The notes under the pieces were generated by a model. That model was not told the origin of the DNA. It saw only the letters and a list, made by a program, of their open reading frames with translations, and did no database searches. Both the position numbers and the translations under genes were made by a program. DNA of 64,000 nucleotides from Clytia hemisphaerica (taxonomy: Eukaryota; Cnidaria; Hydrozoa; Leptothecata; Clytiidae): the NCBI GenBank assembly GCA_902728285.1, contig CACVBU010000738.1:1837491-1901490 (forward strand), read 5' to 3'. This document shows positions 50,701 to 56,507 of the stretch, one piece after another (position 1 is the first letter of the stretch; each line of letters begins with the position of its first letter).

Positions 50701-53700
50701 CTAATTAGCGGACACCATCGGGGAAAGGGGTTAGTGTCCGCTAATTAGAAGTGTCCGCCTTTTAGAAACTTTTAATTTCGGAGCTCCAATTTTGAAATTA
50801 GGCCATCCCAGGGTGTCAAAATTACAAAATTGGGGTCTAAAGTACTTATTTGCAGACACTAGGCCATAGAAGAACAAGAGAAAGGTTATTAAAACGCAAT
50901 AATTTAGTTTTTAACAAATAAAAGAAAATCAGTGATTTATGATTTCTTTGGCCCACCTAAATTCGTTAAATGGGTCAAGGGAAAACTGGAAATTTGTAGA
51001 AATAATTTGAATAATAAGACTAAAGTGCTTGAAATAAAAATATCTAAAATTTTTTTTTTCGATTTTGGACGTCTATGACCCGTTTGATATTCAATGTCCG
51101 CTAATTGGAGAGCTAAAATAGGGGTTTTGGCCATTTCGTGCGAAAAAATTTGTCCGCTAATCAGAGGGTCCGCTAATTGAGTGTCCGCCTTTTAGAAACT
51201 TTTTTATGAGGATTTGACTAGGAAACGTCCGGGGAAAATGAAATTGTCCGCTAATCAAAGGTGTCCGCCTTTCAGAGTGTCCGTTAATTGGAGGTTTTAC
51301 TGTACTCCTTTTCCTTCATATCTCTCCACTCCACCTAGATCAATTACTTTATTTTCAGTGCATGGAAGTTTTTTACCTTATAAGAAGAAATTTTGGCGAG
51401 AAGGCAATTTGGCGGAATTTATTTTGGCGATTTAATAAAATTTCTAAATTTGGCGAGAATTAATTTTGGCGAACGACGTATTTTTGTTTAATATTTTAGC
51501 TGAAAAGAGAGGAAAAAAGGGTTTTTAGGAGAAATAGAGACTAAATTGAAAGAAAATTAAATTTGGCGAGAATATTTTTTGGCGAATGACCTACAAATTT
51601 AAATTTCATTCCACCAAAATTTCTTCCCTTAAGGTAATTTTTAGAAGCATCCAGTGGAAAGCCTTATTAGAAAATCTTACTAAAATTATTTTTATTTTTA
51701 AAATCTATTTCATTCATATTAGTGAGAGGAAACTGGGCCAGATGGGCTACCTGGGGATCATGTTCAAAAGCATGCGGAAATGGTGAAAGAAGGCGTTACA
51801 GGGCGTGCAACAACCCCGCCCCTGCTTACGGAGGCCCGACTTGTCCAGGAAGCAATGTTCATGTACAACGATGCAATACTCATGGATGTAGAGGTATCTA
51901 AAATGTTCAGTGGAGTCTCTATAACTCGAACCCGTACGGGAAACACAAATTTGTTCGAGTTAAGGAAATTTCGAGTTATAAAGTAAGGTTTATAAGGCAT
52001 TCTGTTAACTAAAGGGTGAGAAAACTTTGAGTTCGAGTTAGCCTAAGGAGACATTCGAGTTATAGAGATTCGAGTTAAAGAGACTGCTGTATTATAAAAA
52101 TCAAATTTATGAACATATAAGCTATGTGTAAAATTTACATTTGCGTAACAAATCCTTGCTTCTTTAATTATGGAATGATGTATCATGTTTCCAGTCACGT
52201 TCTTTACAATTTTCTCATTTCTCCCCACAGTTAATGGCAATTGGGGATCATGGGGTTCATATGGATCATGTAACAATAAATGTGGTGGAGGTGTTCAAGA
52301 ACGATTCCGTTATTGTAATAATCCCTCCCCCGCCCATGGTGGTAGTGGTTGTCCTGGATACGCCAAAATGGTTAGAGCTTGCAATACACAAAGATGTTCA
52401 GGTACTTTTCGATTTTCATCATTTTCGATGATAAAGACTATATTCTCTTCCAAGATCTTTCCAAATTTTGAATAAGATCTTTGCGAGACAGTACACTTAT
52501 CAACCCAACGTCACAGAAACAGAAATTTTCACCCAAAACGCTAAAAGCTCTTAAGCTCGGGAAAATTTCCAACATCTGGAAGGTTTAGATTATGAAATTT
52601 TGCAAGGCCACGCCATGTTTTGTAGCGGGAGGCTTGGTCCCCAGCCCTCGTTATTATAATAAAAATATATTGAGAATTTTGTGTAATTCCTCGTTTGTAG
52701 CAATTCAATGTTCGGGTGAAAAAGTCGCTTTTGGGCTAATTGTTAAATCTAATCGAATATTTCAATTCGGGAGGGGTTTATAGACTTCCAGGCTATATTC
52801 TGAGCCATATTGAACCATTCTTGAACTTTTGGATCCTCAGTCTTAAGTCTAGCCAGATGCCAGATGACGAGTTTCTAAGTCATCGGCATACTTTTTACAT
52901 TTCCGGATGACCAGTTATTAAGTCATCGGCACTTAAAAGTTTAAAACGTAAGGAGAGTGTGAGCTCACTTTTACTAGGAGGTCATAATGTCTGCAGTCAT
53001 TGCATTGACATTCTCATTAAACAAAGAGTTTTGACGCCAATTCTTTGTAAATTCATAACTAGTTGAAAGATACTAGGTGTGTTTTTAAGATTTAAGAGCT
53101 TTTCATTATTATCTCATTATTGCAGAACTTGAATCTTCAATTGGACACCTAATCGAAGGAAAGCTCGTTGCCTACACACATTACCCCAATTACTTCTCCT
53201 CGCCTTGAATTTATCATTTAACCATCAAAGAATACATGATATGCACCACTGCAATGTCTTCCATTCCACCCATAAGCTCATGGGTTGTAAGTGACGTAAA
53301 ATCAGTCAATACGTCACTTTAACCAATTAGCTATTGGGTGGAATGGAAGACATTGCAATGGTGCATATCATGAATAGACCTTTTCATAAATTACGTCACG
53401 AACATCACTTGCTTCGTATCCAAACAACTACCATGGTGATTATGTCCCTTCAGACATTAAATGATTTTTTTATGAATAGAAGCAGTTTTAATAAAATCTG
53501 CTGGGAGTTAATCACCATGGCAATAATTTCGAAATGAGGCAAGTGATGTTCGTGACGTAATTTATGAAAAGGTCTCTTCATTTCAAAATCAGCAAAATCA
53601 AACCTATAATTTTCATTCACAGGTTGGTCAGGTTGGGGATCATGGGGTGCATGTACTTTACCGTGCAATGGTGGTATCCGTTTCCGGTTCCGAAACTGTC

Positions 53701-53932
53701 CGCAAAGATACTGTCCCGGATCGCAATCGTCGGTTGGAGTTTGCAACCTTCACCGATGTAGCGGTAAATAATATGAAGAATGAAAAATGGAAAAACTATT
53801 GATGATTGACTAAATTTTGAAATCATATGAAATCGTTCAAGATCTTTGTTGAAATGATGCATCGATTTTAAGAATTGTAAGCTTTATTAAAAAATATTAT
53901 TTAAGCTTTCTCTACTCTTAGATACCGAATGA
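23700..53932 (+). CDS. Giant secreted protein with 40 thrombospondin type-1 repeats, ~45 exons
   Basis: The predicted protein has about 2,436 residues: a signal peptide ([20 protein letters not shown]), a cysteine-rich domain of about 140 residues, then 40 TSRs of about 57 residues. Every TSR exon begins and ends in phase 1 and is bounded by AG and GT, so exons can be duplicated or skipped without frame change. Repeats are six-cysteine TSRs (W...C..xCG.G...R.C.NP.P.HGG..C.G...C....CPG). Repeats 1-23 and 26 are mainly VDGG-type; repeats 24, 25 and 27-40 are VNGNWG-type with WxxW. No transmembrane helix or GPI signal was seen, so secretion into extracellular matrix or mucus is inferred. The order (cysteine-rich domain with GECWGG, then TSRs) recalls cnidarian coadhesin-like proteins, from memory only. 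The last exon is uncertain: after repeat 40 the best acceptor gives only GDTE and a stop (53922-53932). Other possibilities are more exons or readthrough into intron 44. No polyadenylation signal was located. Confidence 0.85.
24752..24920 (+). CDS. TSR gene exon 2: N-terminal cysteine-rich domain, part 1
   Basis: Encodes [19 protein letters not shown], later [15 protein letters not shown] and [13 protein letters not shown]. The KIGCF...LIDW pattern recalls a domain found before TSRs in cnidarian secreted proteins (memory, not verified). The donor GTACACG is formed by the end of a MITE that starts at 24922. Confidence 0.8.
24922..25167. mobile_element. CACGTTTTTTATAAGAAC-family MITE abutting a splice donor
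   Basis: The left end TACACGTTGTTTTTTATAAA is paired with the right end TTATAAAAAACGTGTA. Inside are GAAGCCTTCGGATGTTCTTA, CTGCAAAGCCTTGAAAATG and CATCGAAGCC. It begins one base after exon 2, so the donor GT overlaps the TA at its tip. Another fragment of the family lies at about 25200-25312. Confidence 0.75.
25496..25677 (+). CDS. TSR gene exon 3: N-terminal cysteine-rich domain, part 2
   Basis: Encodes [20 protein letters not shown] followed by [12 protein letters not shown] and cysteines in [11 protein letters not shown]. The [13 protein letters not shown] segment resembles the core of WSC-like or cnidarian secreted-protein domains. Enters in phase 2 and leaves in phase 1. Confidence 0.8.
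26087..26152 (+). CDS. TSR gene exon 4: end of N-terminal domain
   Basis: Encodes [20 protein letters not shown] and SD, then a GTAAGT donor. Phase 1 to phase 1, 66 bases. Supplies the last cysteine of the N-terminal domain. Confidence 0.75.
26380..26562 (+). CDS. TSR 1 exon
   Basis: Longest repeat exon (183 bases). [19 protein letters not shown] carries the CxxTCG O-fucosylation consensus; an extra LGPNTETRE loop precedes CKLADCPS. Confidence 0.88.
27160..27850 (+). repeat. 66-bp minisatellite repeating the TSR 2 splice acceptor
   Basis: About ten tandem copies of a ~66-bp unit lie directly before the TSR 2 exon. Each ends CCCATAATGCCTTGTAG followed by TTGAC, the same acceptor and first five exon bases as the real junction at 27850/27851. 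The positions of TTGAC (27195, 27261, 27328, 27393, 27459, 27525, 27591, 27656, 27722, 27787, then 27851) give the period. Because 66 is divisible by three, the antisense strand shows long spurious ORFs. Confidence 0.9.
27851..28027 (+). CDS. TSR 2 exon
   Basis: [19 protein letters not shown] with the CxxSCG O-fucose consensus, then [13 protein letters not shown] and CRPKECPG. Its acceptor is the last copy of the preceding minisatellite. Confidence 0.9.
28193..28755. mobile_element. Inverted-repeat element with a nested CCTTGAAAA microsatellite
   Basis: The left end CATGTTCAGACGTTACGGTT is mirrored near 28715-28745 (GGAACAGTAACGTGTGAACATG). The inside includes AACCTTGAAAA repeats (about 28255-28375) that probably arose later. 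Lies in the intron between TSR 2 and TSR 3. Confidence 0.55.
28941..29114 (+). CDS. TSR 3 exon
   Basis: [19 protein letters not shown] (CxxTCG present), [13 protein letters not shown] and a CNAPKLCPG end. 174 bases, phase 1-1. Confidence 0.88.
29440..29825. repeat. TCGTCACTTTCCCCCGAC-rich repeat block
   Basis: Several ~36-bp copies of a unit containing TCGTCACTTTCCCCCGAC and CAAAATTTCAAAT occur at both ends of this intron segment, with GGTCGGGG inverses between. It may be a tandem or inverted-repeat element. Confidence 0.5.
29896..30072 (+). CDS. TSR 4 exon
   Basis: [19 protein letters not shown]: a leucine replaces the S/T of the O-fucose consensus. Closely related to TSR 2 ([10 protein letters not shown] loop, CKLKECPG). 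177 bases. Confidence 0.9.
30576..30746 (+). CDS. TSR 5 exon
   Basis: [19 protein letters not shown] (CxxSCG present), [21 protein letters not shown]. Nearly identical to TSR 9. Confidence 0.9.
31110..31280 (+). CDS. TSR 6 exon
   Basis: [19 protein letters not shown] (CxxTCG present), [21 protein letters not shown]. 171 bases, phase 1-1. Confidence 0.9.
31784..31954 (+). CDS. TSR 7 exon
   Basis: [19 protein letters not shown] (CxxTCG present), [16 protein letters not shown], ending CFLKPCP before a GTAAGT donor. Related to TSR 11. Confidence 0.9.
32291..32461 (+). CDS. TSR 8 exon
   Basis: [19 protein letters not shown] (CxxTCG present), unusual [13 protein letters not shown] and CSSNSCPG end. 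Confidence 0.9.
32783..32953 (+). CDS. TSR 9 exon
   Basis: [40 protein letters not shown]: a near-copy of TSR 5 with a few substitutions, although three other repeats separate them. Confidence 0.9.
33085..33166 (+). repeat. 3' fragment of a tRNA-derived SINE
   Basis: GGACTCCCTCACTCCCGGTT, then AGCCACCAGATTAATATACT and TACTTACTTA match the 3' end of the fuller SINE at 40695-40975. The tRNA-like head is missing. Confidence 0.6.
33321..33484. mobile_element. Tigger/pogo-like MITE
   Basis: Begins CAGTGGAGTCTTCGTATTTC after TA and ends near AAAACTCCACA; the inside has GGCTCGAA and AACTCGAAC words of the same family as 51908-52089. Confidence 0.45.
33536..33706 (+). CDS. TSR 10 exon
   Basis: [19 protein letters not shown] (CxxTCG present), [27 protein letters not shown]. 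Almost the same as TSR 22. Confidence 0.9.
34457..34627 (+). CDS. TSR 11 exon
   Basis: [19 protein letters not shown] (CxxSCG present), [24 protein letters not shown]. Related to TSR 7. Confidence 0.9.
34649..34993. mobile_element. mariner/Tc1-like MITE
   Basis: The left end TACAGGGTGTCCGGAAAAAA and the right end, read in reverse complement as TACAAGGTGACCCAAAAAAA, both continue to AGTATCGA. Ends next to TA and the CAGGGTGTCC word are typical of mariner-like elements. About 345 bp, no transposase. Confidence 0.7.
35140..35310 (+). CDS. TSR 12 exon
   Basis: [19 protein letters not shown] (proline at the O-fucose position), [28 protein letters not shown]. First of five near-identical exons (12, 13, 17, 19, 23). 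Confidence 0.9.
36219..36389 (+). CDS. TSR 13 exon
   Basis: [35 protein letters not shown]. Differs from TSR 17 at only two of 171 bases by eye. Confidence 0.9.
36613..36783 (+). CDS. TSR 14 exon
   Basis: [19 protein letters not shown] (CxxTCG present), [21 protein letters not shown]. Acceptor TTTTAAG is weak. Confidence 0.88.
37287..37457 (+). CDS. TSR 15 exon
   Basis: [19 protein letters not shown] (CxxSCG present), [27 protein letters not shown]. Confidence 0.9.
37485..37702. mobile_element. Tigger/pogo-like MITE
   Basis: Starts CAGTCGGCTCTCTCTAATTC and ends GAATTAGCGAATATTGACTG; TTCGAGTTATAGAGAGGTTC occurs inside. Same CAG...CTG family as the other TTCGAATT elements. Confidence 0.6.
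37841..38011 (+). CDS. TSR 16 exon
   Basis: [19 protein letters not shown] (no S/T before CG), [13 protein letters not shown], ending CEDMPCPG. Confidence 0.9.
38368..38538 (+). CDS. TSR 17 exon
   Basis: Protein identical to TSR 13 ([27 protein letters not shown]), DNA differing only near the two ends. Confidence 0.9.
38685..38880. repeat. Two tandem copies of a ~105-bp unit
   Basis: TACGCTCGT(T/A)AAACTCCTACG, ATAGA(C)CA(A/C)GAGTAAGGC and AAGCCTGGAGCT appear twice in the intron between TSR 17 and TSR 18. Confidence 0.6.
38992..39162 (+). CDS. TSR 18 exon
   Basis: [47 protein letters not shown]. No O-fucose site. Confidence 0.9.
39559..39729 (+). CDS. TSR 19 exon
   Basis: [32 protein letters not shown] (N to K in the usual NP), [10 protein letters not shown]. 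Member of the 12/13/17/19/23 group. Confidence 0.9.
40125..40295 (+). CDS. TSR 20 exon
   Basis: [38 protein letters not shown], ending CNTQKCKG, a hybrid of the early front and the late CNTQKC tail. Confidence 0.9.
40695..40975 (+). repeat. tRNA-derived SINE
   Basis: The head reads GGCCGGGTACCTTAGTCGAT, AGAGCATTTGCC and then GGTTCGCTCCCCGG, which resembles a tRNA with an A box (TTAGTCGATAGAGCA) and B box (GGTTCGCTCC). A body without coding capacity follows, ending in GGACTCCCTTACTCCCGGCA and an ACTTGCTTACT-type tail. A 3' fragment lies at 33085-33166. Located in the intron between TSR 20 and TSR 21. Confidence 0.75.
41011..41166 (+). CDS. TSR 21 exon, short variant
   Basis: [19 protein letters not shown], then [18 protein letters not shown] and CPG. 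156 bases: the usual NPxPAHGGK segment is missing, five codons fewer than its neighbours. All six cysteines and phase 1-1 boundaries are kept. Confidence 0.88.
41552..41722 (+). CDS. TSR 22 exon
   Basis: [19 protein letters not shown] (last O-fucose consensus in the array), [27 protein letters not shown]. Near-copy of TSR 10. Confidence 0.9.
42226..42396 (+). CDS. TSR 23 exon
   Basis: [40 protein letters not shown]. About five base differences from TSR 17. Confidence 0.9.
42731..42901 (+). CDS. TSR 24 exon, first WxxW-type repeat
   Basis: [45 protein letters not shown] fits the C-mannosylation motif; no O-fucose site. Confidence 0.9.
43223..43393 (+). CDS. TSR 25 exon
   Basis: [45 protein letters not shown] motif. 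Confidence 0.9.
43848..44018 (+). CDS. TSR 26 exon, early-type repeat inside the late block
   Basis: [46 protein letters not shown]: no WxxW, so it belongs to the VDGG group although its neighbours are VNGNWG-type. Confidence 0.9.
44531..44701 (+). CDS. TSR 27 exon (type B)
   Basis: [48 protein letters not shown]. Type B repeats are 27, 32, 35, 37 and 39. Confidence 0.9.
44824..44994 (+). CDS. TSR 28 exon (type C)
   Basis: [48 protein letters not shown]. Type C repeats are 28-31, 33, 34 and 36. The intron before it is only 122 bases. Confidence 0.9.
45669..45839 (+). CDS. TSR 29 exon (type C)
   Basis: [43 protein letters not shown]: tyrosine replaces the usual serine before CNTQ. Confidence 0.9.
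46115..46285 (+). CDS. TSR 30 exon (type C)
   Basis: [44 protein letters not shown] is changed to SPAHSR. Confidence 0.9.
46624..46794 (+). CDS. TSR 31 exon (type C)
   Basis: [48 protein letters not shown]. Confidence 0.9.
47069..47239 (+). CDS. TSR 32 exon (type B)
   Basis: [48 protein letters not shown], donor CCTG|GTAGGT. Confidence 0.9.
47433..47603 (+). CDS. TSR 33 exon (type C)
   Basis: [48 protein letters not shown]. Confidence 0.9.
47755..47978. mobile_element. CACGTTTTTTATAAGAAC-family MITE copy
   Basis: TTGAAGCCTTTGGATGTTCT, CAAAGCCTTAAAATTTTCTT, GGCCACCGAAGC and a final AAAAAAAATGTGTA identify it. It lies in the long (883-base) intron between TSR 33 and TSR 34. Confidence 0.6.
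48487..48657 (+). CDS. TSR 34 exon (type C)
   Basis: [35 protein letters not shown]: a slightly diverged type C repeat. Confidence 0.9.
49025..49195 (+). CDS. TSR 35 exon (type B)
   Basis: [38 protein letters not shown]. Nearly identical to TSR 27 and TSR 32 at DNA level. Confidence 0.9.
49623..49793 (+). CDS. TSR 36 exon (type C)
   Basis: [35 protein letters not shown], donor GTGAGG. Confidence 0.9.
50177..50347 (+). CDS. TSR 37 exon (type B)
   Basis: [53 protein letters not shown] instead of GGKGC is shared with TSR 39. Confidence 0.9.
50690..51302. mobile_element. Tigger/pogo-like element with TA duplication
   Basis: The ends are inverted (CAGTCGAACCTCTAATTAGC and, from the other side, CAGTAAAACCTCCAATTAAC, both continuing GGACAC) and are flanked by TA. 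The CAG...GTCCGCTAATT design is that of Tigger/pogo elements of the Tc1/mariner superfamily. 613 bp, no transposase. A relic of the same ends is near 26213 (CAGTAAAACCTCTAATAAAT). Confidence 0.8.
51372..51636. mobile_element. MITE with TTACCTTA...AAGGTAA ends
   Basis: TTACCTTATAAGAAGAAATT on the left and AAATTTCTTCCCTTAAGGTA on the right form the inverted ends; TTTGGCGA words fill the interior. Same end family as 22070-22314. Confidence 0.65.
51723..51893 (+). CDS. TSR 38 exon, divergent
   Basis: [20 protein letters not shown] has two overlapping WxxW motifs (WARW, WATW). Then [13 protein letters not shown] and CNTHGCRG. 171 bases, phase 1-1, clearly different from types B and C. Confidence 0.88.
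51908..52089. mobile_element. Tigger/pogo-like MITE
   Basis: CAGTGGAGTCTCTATAACTC on the left pairs with GAGTTAAAGAGACTGCTG on the right, followed by TA; TTCGAGTTATA words inside. It starts only 15 bases after TSR 38. Confidence 0.65.
52231..52401 (+). CDS. TSR 39 exon (type B)
   Basis: [33 protein letters not shown], ending CNTQRCSG. Confidence 0.9.
53236..53372. mobile_element. Palindromic ATGATATGCACCACTG element, copy 2
   Basis: ATGATATGCACCACTGCAAT and its inverse ATTGCAATGGTGCATATCAT border a hairpin whose arms also pair through GTCTTCCATTCCACCCA. Same family as 18811-18960. Sits in the intron before TSR 40. Confidence 0.75.
53376..53575. mobile_element. Palindromic AGACCTTTTCATAAATTACG element
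   Basis: The left arm AGACCTTTTCATAAATTACG continues TCACGAACATCACTTGC and is mirrored by the right arm GCAAGTGATGTTCGTGACGT, then AATTTATGAAAAGGTCT. ACCATGGTGATTA and TAATCACCATGG pair near the centre. It adjoins the preceding hairpin within a few bases. Confidence 0.8.
53623..53763 (+). CDS. TSR 40 exon, truncated terminal repeat
   Basis: [18 protein letters not shown], then [13 protein letters not shown] and VCNLHRCSG. Only 141 bases: it has two overlapping WxxW motifs and six cysteines but lacks the NPxPAHGG loop. As the last recognisable repeat it may cap the array. Confidence 0.82.
53922..53932 (+). CDS. Possible last coding exon of the TSR gene (GDTE, stop)
   Basis: The acceptor CTTTCTCTACTCTTAG after a 158-base intron joins in phase 1 to give G-D-T-E-stop. 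The pyrimidine tract is good but four residues cannot be verified by homology. Confidence 0.35.
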
Positions 53933-54599
53933 GATAATTTTGAGCTTTTTCCCTAATTCGGACACATTTTTTCTAACTACGGACTGCATAATAAGCGGGG
54001 CTTTTTTGTACGAATTTTTTTCAAAAGACTCCAGCAGCCTCCTGGCTTTTTCAGATCAGAGTTGTAAATTATCTTCTTCTAAGTACAAGCCATGCCAACG
54101 CAAGTTTATTTACAAAATTATATATTTTTTGCATATTTTATTTATTTTTGTCATTTAAAGATGATTCTTACATTCGCATCCAAACCCTTTCTCTTTCTCT
54201 TTGTTTCTTCCCTGTATTTAAATTTAACCAGAAATCTCAAATGTCAAGACGGATCTCAAAATGTTTTCAACTGCCGAGCGTTTTTCAGAAATCGAGATTT
54301 CCACCTCTTGAAATTTTATGACTTTTAGAGGTTCCTGTGGCCTGATTTTTGCTTCAAATCTTTTTGCCTTCAAACTGTGTACCAAACGACGCAAAATTTC
54401 ATGTTTTATAAAAATTTTATGTTTTCTTGATCTAAGAACAGACTTGAACATAAGGCTTCGATGGCCTAAATTTTAAGAGCAAGTTGAAAACATTTTGAGG
54501 CTTTGCAGACTCTAAAACACCCAATTTCTTAAGAAAATGGACCAAAATGTTCAAAAAATGATGAAAATAAGAACATGTCTAAGGCTCGCCCGAAATAGC

Positions 54600-55330
54600 G
54601 CAAAAATCTTTCCCCATCAGGAGTAATTGGTATTTCCATAAACATATGAACGACTGGACATCCATCTCCTTTGTCTTTTTGTAGAAAAGGCTGCTAGCTT
54701 CGTTGCCGCCTCGTTAAAAGCATAAAATGAAACAATAGATTTTGATGATATACCACTAGGGAATACCTTGCTAACAACGTCAAAACTTCGACAAAAGTTT
54801 CTGTTGTTCTACTCTTCTCAAGTCGTTTATCTATATCATAACAAAGATAACAGAGGCAAAATCGTCGTCAGCTTGTCAAAACTCCGACTAATATTTCTAA
54901 ATTTTGACTTAAAAGTGTCTAATAATTTTAGAGAGTGTCACATTCTAATTTCGATTTTCTTGTGAAACAGGCTCTCAACTTTGGCAAGCTATTTTTTTCA
55001 AGTCATAAAAAAAATTATTTGAGTGACAAAAGGGATTCAAAAGTATACACGCAGTTGAAATTCTGCATTTTAGAGTTGAAAATGTTGATAAAATATATTG
55101 CAAACTTGTGAAAAAATTCGAAAATAATTTTTTTGTACATTAGGAGTAATCAAGCTCTATCAATCCTTTTACCTAAATAATTCAAAGAAATAAAATTATG
55201 ACGGAATATTGTTGGATTTTTCATACCAATTTTGAAATAAAATCGGCAACGAAGCTCGCTTCAAAGAGACAATAAAAGATAGACGTCCAGTCGTTTATAT
55301 GTTCATGGTATTTCTTATTTCGCCTTAGCG
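54600..55330. mobile_element. Long-TIR element downstream of the TSR gene
   Basis: GGTATTTCCATAAACATATG, then AACGACTGGACATCCATCTC near 54630 is mirrored near 55265-55312 (GACGTCCAGTCGTTTATATG, then TTCATGGTATTTC). The arms of about 85 bases also include GCTTCGTTGCC and its inverse GGCAACGAAGC. No ORF between them. Confidence 0.7.
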
Positions 55331-55811
55331 AAAGTATTACGAAGTGGTGTCCTCGGAAAAAAAAAATAGAAAACGAAAGTACTCGATACGGTGGACGAAC
55401 TCACTAAATTTAATTCACAAATTACACGCCCGTGTAACCACGGACGATTTTCGCAGGTTTTCTTTAAATTACGTCATATATCTTTGTGTCTTTAGCTCCA
55501 CAGTTTTGATTTTTTCTTTATTTTCTTATAAGCACATACTTTATAAGAATCAAATCAATAACTCTTGATAAACAGTGATATAACTTTCGGTTATTAGTTC
55601 TTAAGTATTAAACAATCATTATTCTTAAATTGGTTAATTTTTTAGCGATTTTGAGCCTCAATGTTCTTGTAAAATTGTTTCATCACGGCTCAATGTAAAG
55701 TAGATTTCAGATTAGCTTCCATCTCTACTTCTTGTTTTTCCCATGCAGTTTAATCTTTAGGTGAAATTTTCGACTTCAAGTCGTCCTGTTTTTATGATTA
55801 AAAAAAGGGAA

Positions 55812-56098
55812 ATTTAATCAAAAATTTTACCGGTTGTTTGGGTTGGATAGGTTGTCTGGTCGTTTGCTTTTACTTGTTTAAATTTCACCAATAAAGATAT
55901 TTGGGTTGTACTAAAATTATATTAATACTCGAAATTTTTTAGATGACCTATTAGAATTGGGAAATCCAATAAAAATTTTACCCAAAGGGTGGTCAGGACG
56001 TTTGTTTTTACTTGTTTATATTTCACCAATAAAGATATTTGGGTTGTACTAGAATTATATTATTACTCGAGATTTTTGAGATGACTTATTAGAATTTC
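55812..56098. repeat. Direct repeat of ~145 bp
   Basis: Two copies share TTTCACCAATAAAGATATTT, GGGTTGTACTA(A/G)AATTATATT and TAATACTCGA-like words. It lies about 400 bases upstream of the fibrinogen-related gene. The remaining DNA between 53933 and 56507 shows no recognised gene; a CACGTTTTTTATAAGAAC relative is at about 54400-54600. Confidence 0.65.
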
Positions 56099-56507
56099 AA
56101 AAGGAATGCACACAAAGCTGTGCATCTGTCTAAACTTAAAAAGTCTAAGAGTTCTACGTAATTAGTATCAACTTATTCTTTTACTTTTTATACCCCCTGG
56201 AATTGATCATTTTGAATATTGAACAGGCTTTGAAAATTCAAAAAGTGAGCCTTTCTACATCGTAAAGAATCCATGCAAATTCTGATAAAGAGAAACAGAA
56301 TCAGGGGGTACTTTTGCTCTGCCCATCTTAATGTCTATGCCAAAATGATGTCTATCTGAGAATCATAACGTCCATAGAGCGTTAGATTAACGTTCAAACA
56401 ACGCCGTGATCCAGATGGGTCGATAGTCGTTGAAAATTCAGTAGATATATAGATAGGGAATTGCTAAAGGATCAATTCATTCTGCTAGTAGAAAGGTCAA
56501 AGCTAAG

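Noticed and set aside
26380-53763. Regular repeats separated by unique DNA, as in a CRISPR array
   Set aside because: Units are 171-base protein-coding exons with splice sites in a eukaryotic gene, far longer and less uniform than CRISPR repeats.
54685-54725. Possible last TSR exon after TTTTTGTAG giving EKAASFVAASLKA and a stop
   Set aside because: The sequence lies in the inverted arm of the 54600-55330 element (its inverse GGCAACGAAGC recurs near 55246), so it is transposon DNA.
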